A stretch of DNA of 64,000 bases, from contig NC_073305.1 in the NCBI RefSeq assembly GCF_027595985.1, positions 119,940,114 through 120,004,113 on the forward strand, written 5' to 3'. This DNA comes from Sorex araneus (taxonomy: Eukaryota > Chordata > Mammalia > Eulipotyphla > Soricidae). A program made the translations under genes and the position numbers. Below are positions 23,753 through 37,282 of this stretch, in pieces. The notes beneath the pieces are model-generated. The model was not told the origin of the DNA and searched no databases. It was given only the letters and a program-made list of their open reading frames with translations. Within the stretch, counting starts at the first letter, position 1; each line of letters begins with the position of its first letter.

Positions 23753-26700
23753 AAGAAATTTGGTTATTTGTTTTATAGCAGCAAATACAATATTTATCTC
23801 AACGCAGATTAAAACTTTTAGTTCTGACATATATGGTGACGTACACATCTCTAAGGCTCTCCAATCCAGCATAACATTTAAAATAGAGATGCAGATTGAG
23901 AATGGACATTGAACCCTGACCTTTTCATTATAATTATCCCCTTACAGGAGCATTAGAGGTATTTGTTTGGAATTCTAGAGAATTCTGAACCAGCTTAATC
24001 CAACTAACACTCTTTGAGGATGAACAGGCTAAGAGGTGTAATTCAGGCACAAACTGAATCTTGAGGTTCTGTAGTTTTACTTTAGTTACTACATTGTATT
24101 TCCAGTTGGGAAAACAAAAGTTTCTGCAAATAGTTATAGGTGCATTAGAAACAAGAAGATACTTGCAGGATATCTGAAATTTTTCTTCATAAAAGTTTAG
24201 GTAATTTCATTAAGTATATTTAAAGAAATATTCTGTCTATGAAAATATAAGAAAACCCTTGTGTTTGCTTGTCTAGGTATAGCCTTATTCCATAAATAAA
24301 AGTAAAAAAAAATACATTCATAGGTATTTTACTACTAGAACATTCCCAGTTCCAGAAATTGATAGGAACAAATTTCATTTAAAAAAAAAAAGAACACAAT
24401 AGGCTGCAATTGTTATAGGTGTATAAAGCTATATAAAAAAATAAGATTACCCTTTTAATTAAGGGGGAGGGTATGTAAAAGTCTGTGACATGACTTATGA
24501 TAAAGAAAGCAGGATGCTAGCTAAATGGCTTCTGTTCACTGCTTATATCTATTAATTTTATTGACCCCTCCACAATGAGACACATTTTTGTACAATTAAG
24601 TAATTGTGAATATTATTTACAGGATACAACAAAGGTTTTAAAAAACAAATGCAATATTAAAAAAACACAAATATTTATCTTGATTTTTTAAAAAAGAGCA
24701 AAGTTTTGTTACTTTAAAAAAATAGAACTTAGCATTTAATTAGAAATATATTTAGTTATAAACATATAAATAGCTTTAATGTTATATTTTAAACATATAT
24801 CTTATATGTTTTATATCTTTATGAAAGCTTATGACTTTGTATTAATAAAATCATTTATTAATCTCACTTAAGAAACAACTTGAATTCTTGAAATAAAATG
24901 TATATATGACATTTTAAAAATTTAATAATTTGAAAAAAATTATTTGGATTATTACATAAATTAATTAAAAAGGTTTCTGTCAATATGAAATAAAAAAATT
25001 CAATTCATGTAACATTTAAAATTTAAAAAACATTTAATATGACATACAAAGATTTGTCTTTAAAAGGCCATTATTCAAAAGCAATAAACATCTAAAGATT
25101 ATTAACAGAAATGCATGTTTAAAATATCTGAAAATGCTAATCCTCAATTAATAGTAAATAATCAGATCTGTTTCCATTTCATTCCATTTCATTGAAAACT
25201 CTAGCTATAGGCACATGCAAACTTTTAGTGAATGAACTGATAATCTATTTGGGTGTGAGTGTGAATAATTTTTCCCATGTTTTATTTACTGAGATTGATT
25301 TTTCTTCATCGACTTCACAAGACCTTTTTTTAATTTATTTAGAATAATTAAAATAATTAATATTCAGCCAAGAATTTGGGAACTATTTTATAAACATACC
25401 TACCCATATATGTCCTACTTTTATGATGTCATTTGAAAAGTTAAGACATATTACATTCAACATTATAGAACTGTCAGAAACCTTTACAAATTCCTTGGTA
25501 ATTAAACTTAAGAAAGTATAAAACAAATTCCTTCACTTTGTATATAAATCTAGACTAATTAATAAAAATTAATGTCTGAAATCTGATGAAGCAACTTTCC
25601 GAGTAAAACATATGTACAGATTTCCATATGTATGAAGGGGCTTACAGAGCTTAAGTATTCTGTGAACAATTGCTAGAGACTCTAAGGAAAGTGAAATGAT
25701 TTTTTATCTGAATAAATTATTTCAAATAATCCATTTTCATCATTTGCATACTGATAATTGCACAGGTAATTGTTTAACTGACATGTTGTATCATCCTCTA
25801 AGAGGAATTTAGTATCAATTTCACCATAACAGTGAGCTGTGTAGGTAATTTCTTAGTAATGCACAAATGTCCAACTTTACAAAAACATACTTTCGAGTAA
25901 AAACCTTGCTCAATAATGTCAGACCTTTAAGTAAAAAATGTGCTCAATTTTCTAGGTCCAGACTAAATGTAACTGTAGGTATAATGACTATTATTTTTCT
26001 CTCTAAAAAATTTTAATTACATATATGTGGCATTATCATCTTTTTAAAAGCCATATTTACAAACTTTTAAATCATTTAAAATGAAGGTTTATTTCTTCCA
26101 TGCCATTTCTATTTGTTTTTAGAAGTTAAGTGAACTTTGAATTTTAGTCATCTTATATTCTTGTCATTCCTTTATGTTTGAATATAGTACAGAAGGAAGG
26201 TGTCAAAAGAAATGAAACTCTACTGAGTATCTAGGGAATGTAAATATTTCTCTTTCTGTGCCCCAAGGATTTGTTTGCCCACATTTTGACAGTCCATAAA
26301 ATCTTTGACACTGAGACCTGTCAAATATTAACAACTTTGCTGCTGCCAAACGGACTCATCATTTAGACTTATATCTTTGAAAAACAAAAGTAAAAACAAA
26401 ATAAAAAATTAAGTTTCATGCCCTGAACTAAAAATAGCAACATATTGAATCAATTTAAAAACCTCTGCCTTTTGAAAGGCTGTGAAATTTGCATTTAATG
26501 CAGACATTTGCAGAAAAATGTACCCAGAATCACCTTACAAACAGACAATCTGACATGCATTGTCTGGAAACAACTATTCATGAGTTCTAAGGTATAGAAC
26601 CTGACATGGGAAGTACCAAAGTTAAAAATAAAGACTGATTAATTATAACAATGTTCATTTCTTTAACTTATAAAATAAAAACTTTTATTGCTATCTATGC

Positions 26701-27879
26701 TTACTTACAATACCTGAAGAATTGCCTACACCAATAAATTTTGCTAGTCACATACTTTTTCAAAATGGTAACGTAGAATTTGTTCAAGCATTATTTTGTA
26801 AATCTTGTGATATAGCCTCATTTGTATTGCTTCCAAAAATACATCAATCTGAACTCAACCTTCATTTCAAATCATAATCAACTCGTGTATATCTGTCAGA
26901 AGTCTCCTTAATAGCATCACCTTGGTAGGCTCCAGGAACCTGAACTAAAATTTTGCTTTCACTCCTTATGCACCATCTTGGAAAATTCACTTAGCAGCGA
27001 TGAATAAAGGTATTCTCCAAATTTCTATTTCAGAGCTGGGTATCTTCCTAGATTTTGCATATTTGATCTAACATTTATTTGCATTTTTAATATATTGAGT
27101 TAGAACGTTTCAGTATTTGAAAGGTTTGTCTCCAAAATGTTCAAATCACAACATTAAATCTAGTACAAATAAGTTTTCACTTGCACTTAGGTCACATGAT
27201 TTTCTAAAGTATCATTTGGGATAAGAAGGGCAAGACTGTCATCTCCTATAACTCTGTGTTTTAGGTCTTAGAATGTTCTCGTGGCAACAAATATACATGT
27301 AATAAATACATCTTAAAGAATTTCCCAAGGATACTCCCCTTGTGACTAATATTATAAAACATCACCATGAAACACTTAACAATATTGATCATAAAATATA
27401 AACTTCCTCCTGAAATTAAAATTTAATGAAATCATTCAATAGATAATTTAAATAGATTCTCTCAGGAAAAAAACAAACAAACATAAGCTTCAAGATTAAA
27501 AACAAAAATCACAACCTTCCTTCCTCTCCCTTATGCAAGTTGTTCTTTTACTCATGTGATTTTTTTTCAGGAGAGTTTTGTGAGCAGAGCTCCATTATCT
27601 TTATTAAGAAAGAAAATCTTTTGTAGTTTTCTATTATGTTCAGAGAATTTAAAATTAAAAACAAAATTAAAAAGACAAAGCACGTCCTCAAGTGAGAAAC
27701 AATTAAAATTACTTGAACACTAACCTATAGTAATTAATGTTGTATTGTATATCCATAATTGTTGAAAACTAGGCAAACTTTCTTGATAATCTTGATTATA
27801 TAAAAGTTTCTTCTGAGTAACCCATTACTTACATGTTCCAATAATAATAGACATTAATGCATAAGGTAATTTTTGTTTA

Positions 27880-28050
<171 letters not shown>

Positions 28051-28393
28051 TTATAATGAAAATGATATTTTCAATATGCATGATGATTCTGAATAATTTA
28101 TAACAGCACCATTAATTTTCAGTTAAACATATGACATCTGATTTTGAATCTAACTATATTGAAAGCTACTAATTCATTTTCTAAAATATTATTACATATT
28201 TTTATTTTTAAAACAATTTAATGGGATTTATGTCATGTTAGGACAAATGAGGAGTTAAAGGACCATGCTAAATTAGAGAGAATAACTATGAAAATAGAAC
28301 GAAATATGGGTTTATTAGTTAAATCCTAATATTACTCTCTTCTAATCTCACAAAAAATGTATCACAGTTTATTCTCTCTTAAAATCTTTATCG

Positions 28394-28570
28394 AGGGCCC
28401 AGAAGAATAGTGCAATAGTTTAGAATTTTGCCTTTCAAGTCTATGGTCAGGAGTTAAATGTGGACCTGGATTGTCACGTGCACTGAGCACCATCCTGGCA
28501 ACTCTGTTCTTTGAGTCTGATAATTCTGAAATCTTTGATCTCTGAACCTGAAATCAATTTCTAGACTGCA
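28394..28570 (+). repeat. Degenerate SINE-like repeat
   Basis: gggcccagaagaatagtgca, gagcaccatcctggcaac and similar pieces recall class A but are highly diverged. The GC-richer sequence continues to the CAA microsatellite. Confidence 0.4.
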
Positions 28571-28782
28571 GTTCTGTATGTGTAAACAACTGGAGTGTGA
28601 CGCTTGGCGAACACCACAATGAAAAAAGATGTTTAAGCACTGTACTGATCTCCAGAGATCATACAACTGGAACACGCATGAACCAGCTAAAGAGTGCAAC
28701 ACCAGTGCACGCACTGAAATGTAAACTGCAGTGAGAACCATGGTTGAGGGTCTTGAGACCTCTGCTCATCACCATAATAGTA

Positions 28783-28804
28783 TCAACAACAACAACAACA
28801 ACAA
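28783..28804. repeat. CAA trinucleotide microsatellite
   Basis: Seven uninterrupted CAA units. Confidence 0.9.
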
Positions 28805-28857
28805 ATAAAAGAGGAAGTTAGAGATATTAAACGTATTTATTTAAAATGTGATAATAA

Positions 28858-29150
28858 AGACTGGGGAAATAGTATAAAGAATTGGCCAATCTGGAAGTGA
28901 TGGCTGATCTCCAGGTGTAGCTAGCCCTATTCGCCCTGAGCACTGCCAGGGAGAATTTAGAGGCCCAGAGAACTTAGAGACCCCTTGAGAACTGCTCAAG
29001 TAGTTCTGGTGGGTCCTGGTACTTCGAAGCAGGAGAAAGATGACAGCCTGAGGTATGGCACTGAAATTCTGAACCCATTGGCTGAGTATTACTGGGTGTG
29101 GTCCTGGAGCTCTCTGAGCACCATTTGAGAGTCCTCAAATAAATAAATGT
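28858..29150 (+). repeat. Degenerate SINE-like repeat
   Basis: gactggggaaatagtataaa as possible head, then ccctgagcactgccagggag and tactgggtgtggtcctgg. Diverged, possibly two fused copies. Confidence 0.4.
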
Positions 29151-29574
29151 ACAAAATATGGTGAATGCATTTTCTGTTATAACTACACAGGCTATACTAA
29201 TTGTATATTATTCTACATGTTTGCACTTGATTTGTATTAACATCATCATTGTTAGAATTCAAGATAAACTTAGATTAGAAAATTGTATTAGATAACTAAT
29301 ACAAGATATTTCATCTGTTAGTTTACAACATTTCAGACTGGGAAAATCCAAAGCTTTTTGCTAATTTTTGTAACATTTCTTCTCTTAAATAAAATGTGAA
29401 TGATAATTAAATTTAATGTGAATGGTAAATGCAATTTTCACATAATAAAATATAACAACTTAGATCTGAGATCAATTTGCCTCTTAGCTCCTGTTTAGTT
29501 TGCATTGTTAAATCCTTTCTCAGGAGGAAAATATTGGAGATTTACAGAGGTGTAGAAATAAGAATTTTTCTTAC

Positions 29575-29784
29575 AGTAGTTGTATAGACAGCTTCAGGAT
29601 CATCCTCTATAACCCTGGATAGGCCAAAATCTGACACTTTACAAACAAGATTGCTGTTGACAAGAATATTGCGAGCAGCAAGGTCCCTGTGAACATATCC
29701 CATATCAGCCAAATATCTCATTCCGGCAGCAATTCCTCTCAGCATTCCGACGAGTTGAATGACTGTAAATTGTCCATCATGTTT
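29575..29784 (-). CDS. EPHA7: EPHA7 exon 13: kinase catalytic loop and DFG
   Basis: 210 bp, 70 codons, phase 0 at both ends, encoding K725 to T794. It holds the catalytic loop [12 protein letters not shown] with D758 as the proton acceptor, the magnesium-binding [11 protein letters not shown], and the activation-loop tyrosine Y791 in AVYTTT. All residues needed for catalysis are present, so the receptor should be an active tyrosine kinase. Acceptor cggcag, donor gtaagaaa. Confidence 0.98.
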
Positions 29785-31390
29785 CTGCCGAAGACAAAAT
29801 AAAGGCCAGTTAACTGAAAGTTGAAAGTCAAAAGACATCATCATGAAAAGTCATTAGCAACTGTATAATAGATAATGTTATTTATAGCAGGAATTGTACA
29901 ACAAGAATTATAAAATAATGTTCTATATCATGACTTTTCTATATAATATATAAACATTGTGAAAATTACAACCGGTGATTTAACTGAGAGTACCATTTTA
30001 GTAAATAATCATTTTTATAAGATTAATGTATTAGTTGATGACATTTCAAATTGAGAAAATCCAAAAACATACACTAAGTTTTCAGAGAACGAAATATCTA
30101 AAAAACAGTTTTCTGCTAGGTAATGTTTTTCACATATGCCCAAAACATTAAATGATCTGAAATTATACAAAGGGTTAAAGGCAATTAAAGATTTTTTTCT
30201 CAAAATGGTTAAAAAAAAAAGCAAATGAAATAAAGTGTTCTGCACAAACAATAAGGAACTAAGAAGTTAAAAAAAATACTAGCTGATTTTGTTTTCAGCA
30301 TATTCTTTTCCTAATTTTGCTATTCTGAGGAATATTTATTGCAACAAAGAGTCCCTAAAATAGAACAGCTAGCAAGTGAGAACACTTTTACAATGGATTA
30401 GCCACCAGAAATTTCTAATCCACTTTACATTCCAAGTTTTTTTTCAAATTGAATTACAAACACATAAAGTACATTGGTTTAGTAAACAATCTCGCTAAGT
30501 GAGCCTTTCTTCTAGTGAGTTAATAGTTACGATATTATGAAAATGCAGCAAAAAAATTTATCTGAATGCTCTGACTTTTTATAAATCAAGGTTATATGTA
30601 TCATTCTATTTTATGAATGATAACTTTGTTTGTCCTCTTATTCTTCACATTATTTTCTCTTTCCCATTAAAAAAAGCTAACACAGTTCAGATTTCTTTTT
30701 TTTGACTTTTTGGGTCACACCTGGCAATGCACAGGGGTTACTTCTGGCTCATGCACTCAGGAATTAACACCTGGCAGAGCTCAAGGGACCAAATGAGATG
30801 CTGAGAATCAACCCGGGTTGGCCTAGTGCAAGGCAAATGTCTTACCCGCTGTCCTATCACTCCAGTCCCATAGTTCAGATTCTTAAGTGATAAGACTTTG
30901 AGAATAAAAAATGCATGTTTACACATTTATAATTTCTTATTTATAAAAACTGCACATTATTAATTTTAACATGTTAATACCTCCACATTTTATGTTTGAT
31001 ATTAACATAATAATGTGATAGAAGTGATTCTGTAAAACAGAGTTAGGATCACTGTACCCTTAAAGAATGGTTATCTCCTTTTTAACTTTTCTCTGTATTA
31101 CCATCGTGTTTAACCAAAATTTTACTGAAAAAGTAAAATGTATTCAAATTTTGGGGACTTCTGGTATTCCCTATCCTTGAGGTAAAATATTAACAGAAAT
31201 TGTTTATCACCTAAGTTCTCAACAGTGATTCTAATTCCAAAGGGCACTCTGAATATTTTCTTGTTATAAACTACATTTTCCTGACTTATTCAGTTCTAGA
31301 ATCTCAGATCCTACATTGCAAGATAGACTTCATAAAATTATATATTAGCAGTAGAATATAGTTTGAAGGAAGTGTGATTTTGTTACTTAC
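29785..31390 (-). other. EPHA7 intron 12
   Basis: 1.6 kb, AT-rich, with one minus-strand class A SINE. Confidence 0.85.
30694..30869 (-). mobile_element. Class A SINE, minus
   Basis: Reverse-complement class A copy with poly(T) at the left, gggtcacacctggcaatgca, and the head at the right (cctatcactccagtccc). Flanked by agttcagatt at 30684-30693 and 30872-30881. Confidence 0.9.
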
Positions 31391-31452
31391 CCTGAGAAAT
31401 GCATCTAGAGCTCCATTTTCCATGAATTCTATGACAATCATGACTGGCTTTC
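31391..31452 (-). CDS. EPHA7: EPHA7 exon 12: kinase hinge
   Basis: 62 bp completing G704 and encoding K705 to R724 (KPVMIVIEFMENGALDAFLR). This is strand beta-5 and the hinge of the kinase, which contacts the adenine of ATP and includes the gatekeeper region (VIEFM). Acceptor attttag, donor gtaagtaa. Confidence 0.98.
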
Positions 31453-32192
31453 CTAAAATTAAATATATAAATATGCATATCTATACACATGCATATATAA
31501 AAATAAAACAAAAACCCAGAAATTACACCCTAAACTTCAAGGTGGTGCCTTTTCTTATTCCAAATAGAACACACTCCTGAAAGACAGAGTGGGCAGGCAG
31601 TGAGCCTTCAAGTGTTTTTCTAGGAATGCAGCTAAGCTCAAAGAACCATCAAATGTTTGTTTCGAATATTGTCATGATTCATAAATTTAAACAATAAATC
31701 ACTGTGTGTTATGACTCCTGCTTTGTTAATAGAGCTCAGAGAATGACATGGGACTAACAATTAACATTATGGCTTCTGAAGTTAACAGAAATCTATTAGT
31801 CACTCCATGTAGTAGCTTTCCTCTTTAACTCTAGTCCTACTTAATTTATCCTTTTTTACTATTTTGTTTGTTTTGGAGCAAACCCAGCAGTGCTCAGGCT
31901 TGCTCCTGCCTTTGCGCATAATTATCACTCCTGGTACGGTGTAGGGGGACCATATGGGGTACTAGGAATTGAACCCAGGGAGGCTGTGTGCAAGGCAAGT
32001 GCCTTACCTGCTGTATTGTATCTCTGGCCCCATGAACTTTTTCTCTGAAACCAAAGAAGCATTATTTTAAGCAGTTACACCCCCTGCCCCAATGAAAAAT
32101 TCCCATTCCATTTAGAATGTACTCATAATTTGACTTGATTATGTATATCGTACAGTCTCACTTTTACAAATAAAAATAAAATTAGTATCTAC
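31453..32192 (-). other. EPHA7 intron 11
   Basis: 740 bp, the shortest intron in the window, with one minus-strand SINE. Confidence 0.85.
31860..32032 (-). mobile_element. Class A SINE, minus
   Basis: Reverse-complement class A: gcagtgctcaggcttgctcc, gggggaccatatggggtac, gcaaggcaagtgccttacc, ctggcccc at the head end. Lies within 160 bp of exon 11. Confidence 0.85.
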
Positions 32193-32378
32193 CTCTCGTA
32201 ACAACCCCTTCCAAATGGACAACATTCGGGTGGTCAAACTGCCCCATGATACTTGCTTCACACAAAAAGTCTCTTCTTTGTTTCTCTGTGTAACCGACTT
32301 TCAGGGTTTTGATGGCTACAGCAACATCTCTTTTCCCTGGGAGCTTCAGTCGACCACTGCAGACTTCTCCAAATTCTC
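32193..32378 (-). CDS. EPHA7: EPHA7 exon 11: kinase N-lobe
   Basis: 186 bp completing G642 and encoding E643 to R703 plus one base of G704. It contains the second half of the glycine-rich loop (GEFGEVCSG), the ATP-anchoring lysine K665 in VAVAIKTLK, helix C with its glutamate ([15 protein letters not shown]) and beta-4 ([11 protein letters not shown]). The glycine loop is split between exons 10 and 11. Acceptor acttcag, donor gtagatac. Confidence 0.98.
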
Positions 32379-33887
32379 CTGAAGTAACAGAAAAGCGCAG
32401 AGTCTCAATTTCAGAAATAGCTTTTTTTCTCAAAATAAAATAAAGAGCATTTGTTAAAAGCACTTTTGAGCTTTTCTAAACTACATGCTACCCAAGCGCC
32501 GTTTTAATTTTAATTTTATTTTAGTCACTGTGACCTACAAAACTATTAATGATAGGATTCCATACATAAAATAATTCAGCACAACATCCACCACATTATT
32601 TTCTTGGCTCCTCCAAGGTCCTAGTGTCCCCCCTCTCACCCTTTGGTAAACTTCACCTACTGAAGACTGGTTCTCAGTTTTTGTTGCCTTTGGGCTTTTG
32701 CAATTTCCCCACTATGTTCCTTTATATCCCGCATCCGATCGTTCTCTGCCTGTCCCTCCCCAAGTTTTATTTTTTAACCTGGATTAACAAACCATTTCAG
32801 AAATAACATTTAGATTTGAAATATACTGTCTACGAAAGCTTGAAGGCACATTAGCAAATGCCATGGTATACACTGATATGCCTTTAAAATTTGAGAAGCA
32901 AATATTTCCTAGAGATTTAAAATCCATGACCTCATAGAAATTACATCTGCTGCTTTTAAGGACTTGGTTTTCCAAATGCACAATTATTATCAAAATGTCC
33001 TGTATATCCAGAAAACTTTTAAAAAATACGCCATACATAATAATTTGGTCATGGATTTAAGTAGTACAGTGGCTCTATAAGGTAAATGCAAGAGAACAAG
33101 ATACAACTGAAGGGCGTGGGGGCTGGGAGGAGAGCTTAGCTTTCAGAGGCACAAGCTTTGCATACCCTAGAACTTGAGTTTGAAACCTGGTACCGGATGA
33201 CCCTCTGAGCAGTGTTGGGTGTATCCTGGAGATCCCCGAGCACCACTAGGTGTGGCCATAAAGGTCCTCCCTGGTGATCCCTGGCACCACAGCGTACAAG
33301 CAGCAGTGCTGAACCTTCCGACCCTGGCACTGAACCCCTCAGCCTGTTTCTTTGAGCCCCTGTAAGTTGCTTGAGATTGCTCCCAACAAAAAAAGAAAAA
33401 ATTAGCAAAAATACGGTAAATCAAGTAAGAGGAGATGCGTGTTCAAGTAAAATTCAGCAACATTACATTTTTTTTTTACTTTGAAGTCAATTGTTCGCAG
33501 TATTAGGAACGCTCACATGTGCAGACAAGTAGAGCCCTGAGATATATATCCAGCCCCTAGTTTTTCCTTTTCCAATGCTAAGTCATATCTTGAGTCTCCA
33601 TACTTGAGGTAACACAGGCCAGAACAATTATGGAACAGCATGAAATAGAATAGCACATCAGAAATCTAACAAAAAAAGATACGCAGATTCATTGTGCCCC
33701 ATGCTTTTTTTTTTACTTTTTTTTTCTTTGAGATTTCATAAACAAGCACAGCCTCATTGCTTCTAACAGTTCAGGTAAATGCAAAAGTACTATACTTGAG
33801 GTATAATTATTTGCCTGTCATTATGATGTATGACTTTCGATCCTGGCTAAATGGAACAGCTAAACAAGGAAGCTACAACAGCCTTAC
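32379..33887 (-). other. EPHA7 intron 10
   Basis: 1.5 kb with one plus-strand degenerate SINE and T-rich tracts near 33464 and 33706-33726. Confidence 0.85.
33117..33390 (+). repeat. Degenerate class A SINE, longer than usual
   Basis: Head gggggctgggaggagagctt, then gatccccgagcaccactagg and an extra ~100 bp (ggtcctccctggtgatccct) before the A-rich end. Possibly a dimer or two nested copies. Confidence 0.5.
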
Positions 33888-34013
33888 CTGCACCGATCAC
33901 ACGCTCAATTTTAATACAGGAGGCATCTAGCTCCTTGGCGAACTGATGGACAGCTCTATTTGGGTCCTCATAGGTTTCAGGGTCAATGTAGGTTTTGGTG
34001 CCTGGAAATTTAA
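33888..34013 (-). CDS. EPHA7: EPHA7 exon 10: juxtamembrane segment, start of glycine loop
   Basis: 126 bp encoding F600 (split T|TT) to A641 plus one base of G642. It carries the juxtamembrane tyrosines Y608 and Y614 ([14 protein letters not shown]), whose phosphorylation releases kinase autoinhibition and recruits SH2 proteins, and the start of the glycine-rich loop (ERVIGAG). Two acceptors lie 12 nt apart: ttacag (exon start 34013) and tttccag (exon start 34001). Both keep the frame; the second replaces FKFPG with a single C. Donor gtaaggct. Confidence 0.97.
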
Positions 34014-35327
34014 CTGTAATGATGTAAGAAAGCATGACTGTGATGAAGCAAAGCACTTATTGTGCAGTCAGCCCAGGAATTTCATTATGCAGAGTGCTCC
34101 TTGGAACAGTGAACTTGCTTCCACATCACCTGATTCACAGCAGTTTTAACAGACTACTTCAGTCTGCTGGCGTATAGGTATTATCTGCAAGCTTCTATAG
34201 GTAACATGGGATCCAGCTCATAGGTTACTAACTGAATTGCTTTTCCAGTAAATCAACAAAAGACATCACCAAAATGCTCTGACATGAGTCTTATCAGACT
34301 GGAGGTTTAATTAAATTCACCACTATCATGGCATAGTTCATGCCTTACTGAGGTTTGTAATAGACTTGGAAACACATTTGTAAATCTATCAGTCAGTCAA
34401 TCAATCAAGTTAATACACTGGGAAAAGAAGACATTTCATTTACAGGTAGCCTACTATACTGACATCAATATTAAAAACATTTAGACATCTTACTTATTCT
34501 TTTGATTTATTTTTTAAAGACCAACCACCGTTGACATATACATAAAATTAATACAAGATGTGAGGGACTACTATCACAGAGTAAGAGAGAAATATACTAA
34601 AGACACAGTTTCATCTTCACCTTGAAGGGCAACGGAGGCCAAATATACAAAGTGCAGAATAAAGTTAGAAAATTTACAAGATTCCTGGGATCTGCTAACC
34701 ATGTATGACAGCAATTTGAAAGAGGAATGGTTCATATGATTTTCAGTTATAAGGCTCAATAAAGAGGTAGCCAATATGCCTCTCAGGAAAGGTAGTCAAA
34801 ATTCAAACAACATTGAATCATCTTAAAAGTTAAAATCTTAAAATGCACCCAGAAGCATGCAGGTAACAGATAATGTTATGTCAACTTTAAATCAAATTTA
34901 ATTACAATGATGTATTTCAATGCTAATCATTTAGTTAGACAGAGATAAGTCAGATAGGCATATTTGGTTAAATGAATGCAAGGAAAAGAATTACACTATA
35001 TCCTCAAAAAAAACCTTTATTGTTTTTAACAAAGCCACCAAACAATCTTTTCATTAAATCTTACTATTTGGAGAACAATATAATTCTTCATGTATTACAC
35101 TGCAGCCTAACTGTGCTTATGTCATTACATTAAATTAAAATTATATTTAAAAAATAAACACATAACAAACAAAAAGAAGCAGAATGTATAAAGGAAAATG
35201 GGATTTAAAAATCTTGATTTATTCTGCTGTAGTTGTGTATCCAAAATTGATTGTCTTAAACAATTATTGTTGCAGTTTATAAAACTGACAGATGCTCATT
35301 TGTTACTAAAGCTGAACATGAAAAAAA

Positions 35328-35427
35328 ACACAAGAAGAAAAGAGAGAGGGGATAGAAAGAGAAAAGAGAGAAGAAGGAGTACAGGGAAGAGGGGCGGGGA
35401 AGAGAAAAAGAGAGAAGGGAAGAAAAC
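35328..35427. repeat. Polypurine (GA-rich) tract
   Basis: About 100 bp almost entirely A and G on the plus strand (for example agaaaagagagaagaaggag). In EPHA7 pre-mRNA it reads as a polypyrimidine tract deep in intron 9. Confidence 0.85.
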
Positions 35428-36659
35428 AATAGGTTAACCTCCTAGATTGGCAGGCAGATGGAGAATGAGCCATCTTCTCCCTTTTTATTTTTTTCCTTCT
35501 TTCTTTTCTTGTTTATTTGGTTTTGTTTTCTGATAAGGGAGCTAGATTGGAGGTAACCTTCTGCATCTCAAATGGATCTCTGATGGTTCTTTATTCATGC
35601 TGTCATAAAACATTTTGACAGGCTAGAGCAATTTTGGCACAAAAACATGAAATACTGCCCAACTTGGATTCGAAGATGTTGTTTGAAGAAATGGTAGGAG
35701 GAAACAAAATGTAAATTAGAATTGCTTCACTAAATTCCTCCATTGTGTTTATATCTTTAAATGTAGCACTTGGGGCCATGGGAAGTTGAGGGTACCTGAC
35801 ATAAATGACTCGACAGCCTATTAAATTCAGTGCTCTAAAAGCTAAAGTTAAATAGTTGCTTTCATGTTTCTGCAAAAATTCAATCTGGATTCTTAGCACC
35901 TAAGAAAATTGACTACATATATATTCAAGGAATAAAAGGACACCAACTTGTAAATAGCTTGTGACCATCGTGTTATACTTTATATATTTTGGGTAAACTC
36001 ATAAAGTCAAATGAAATGTCTGGATCTTGTCATCTGACAAGTAAAGTTATCATTATAAAAAAGGTAGTTAAAAATATCAAGTATTTACCAGGTTAGAATA
36101 TGCTTTCCATTATTCATTTAAAACTAGAGATTTTAAATAAGGAAAATTCTAATGTAATTTTCATAAATTCCACCCAATATCGACAACAGTGTCTATCTTA
36201 ATAGTATGAACTCTTGTGTTTTAATATATCATTTATATGCTCATTAATGTTAAATATCTTAAAACCATCAGTGAAATTTTACTATAGAGACAAAAACTTA
36301 TCTTGACTACGATAACAAGTAAAACATGCAATTATATTTTTTTGTTCTGAATACAAACTGGATGTCAAATGTAAAAAAAACAAAAGGCACCATCAAAACA
36401 TTAAAACTGACTCATGAGTATTAAACATAATGCTATATAAATGTTAAAGATAAGGCATGTTTCCATCTACCCTCTCTATTACCTACATGCTAAAAGCACT
36501 ATATCTCAGATATACTCAATAAAGTGAAAGTAATGCTATTAAAGTAATATCAATTGATTCTGACATCAAATTATTTCCATATAAGTAGAATCAGGGACTC
36601 CAGGAATGAGTTTTATGTCTTTCTCTCCTTCTCTTCCCTCCAAATTATACATGCATAGG

Positions 36660-36866
36660 ACTGGAGCGATAGCACAGGAGGCAGGAAGTTTGCCTTGCAT
36701 GCAGCTGACCCGAGTTTGAATCCTCTGTCCCTCTCAGAGAGTTCGCAAGCTACCTGTGGTGTATTCAATATGCCAAAAACAGTAACAACAAGTCTCACAA
36801 TGGAGACATTACTGGTGCCTGCTTGAGCAAATCGATGAACAACGAGACGACAGTGCTACTGTGCAT
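36660..36866 (+). mobile_element. Class B SINE
   Basis: Head gactggagcgatagcacagg, B box gtttgaatcc, body atgccaaaaacagtaacaac, tail atggagacattactggtgcc and gacgacagtgctactgtgc. A short internal deletion (about 45 bp) removes part of the body usually seen after ctctcagagag. Confidence 0.9.
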
Positions 36867-36885
36867 ACATATGTTATTTTAAACT

Positions 36886-37043
36886 TATTTATTTTGGGCC
36901 ACTCCAGGTGGTGCTCAGAGCATACTCCTAGCTCTGCACTCAGAGCCACTCTTGGCAAGCTCAAGGGACCATATTTGGGATTGAACCTGGGTCAGCCACA
37001 TGCAAGGCAAGTACCCTACCTGCTGTACTATTCCTCAGGACCC
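36886..37043 (-). mobile_element. Class A SINE, minus
   Basis: Reverse-complement class A (ctcctagctctgcactcag, gggaccatatttggga, gcaaggcaagtaccctacc). Lies 20 bp from the class B SINE, in opposite orientation. Confidence 0.85.
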
Positions 37044-37073
37044 TAAAATTTATTTTAAGATATATTTATTTTA

Positions 37074-37234
37074 TTTTTGGTCTATACCTAGTAGGGTTTA
37101 TGGTCTGTTTCTGGATCTCTGTTCAGAGTCACACCTGATGGTGCTCAGAGAACCATTTAGTGAGTGCTGCTGATCAAATTGGGAATGGATGCATATAAGG
37201 TAAGTCTCTTAAATCCTGCACTTATTTTCTGGCC
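37074..37234 (-). repeat. Degenerate SINE, minus
   Basis: tcacacctgatggtgctcag and ttttctggccc mark a strongly diverged reverse-complement class A copy. Confidence 0.55.
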
Positions 37235-37282
37235 CACCAACATATAAATATATTTAAAAGTAGCTTTTCATTAATTTATTTT

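Noticed and set aside
29542..34056. Starting methionines of the separate kinase-coding frames
   Set aside because: The ATG codons upstream lie in introns; the coding pieces are spliced exons, not separate genes.
35198..35437. 79-codon plus-strand frame rich in Lys, Arg and Glu
   Set aside because: It is the translation of a polypurine tract in EPHA7 intron 9; no homology, no promoter, low complexity.
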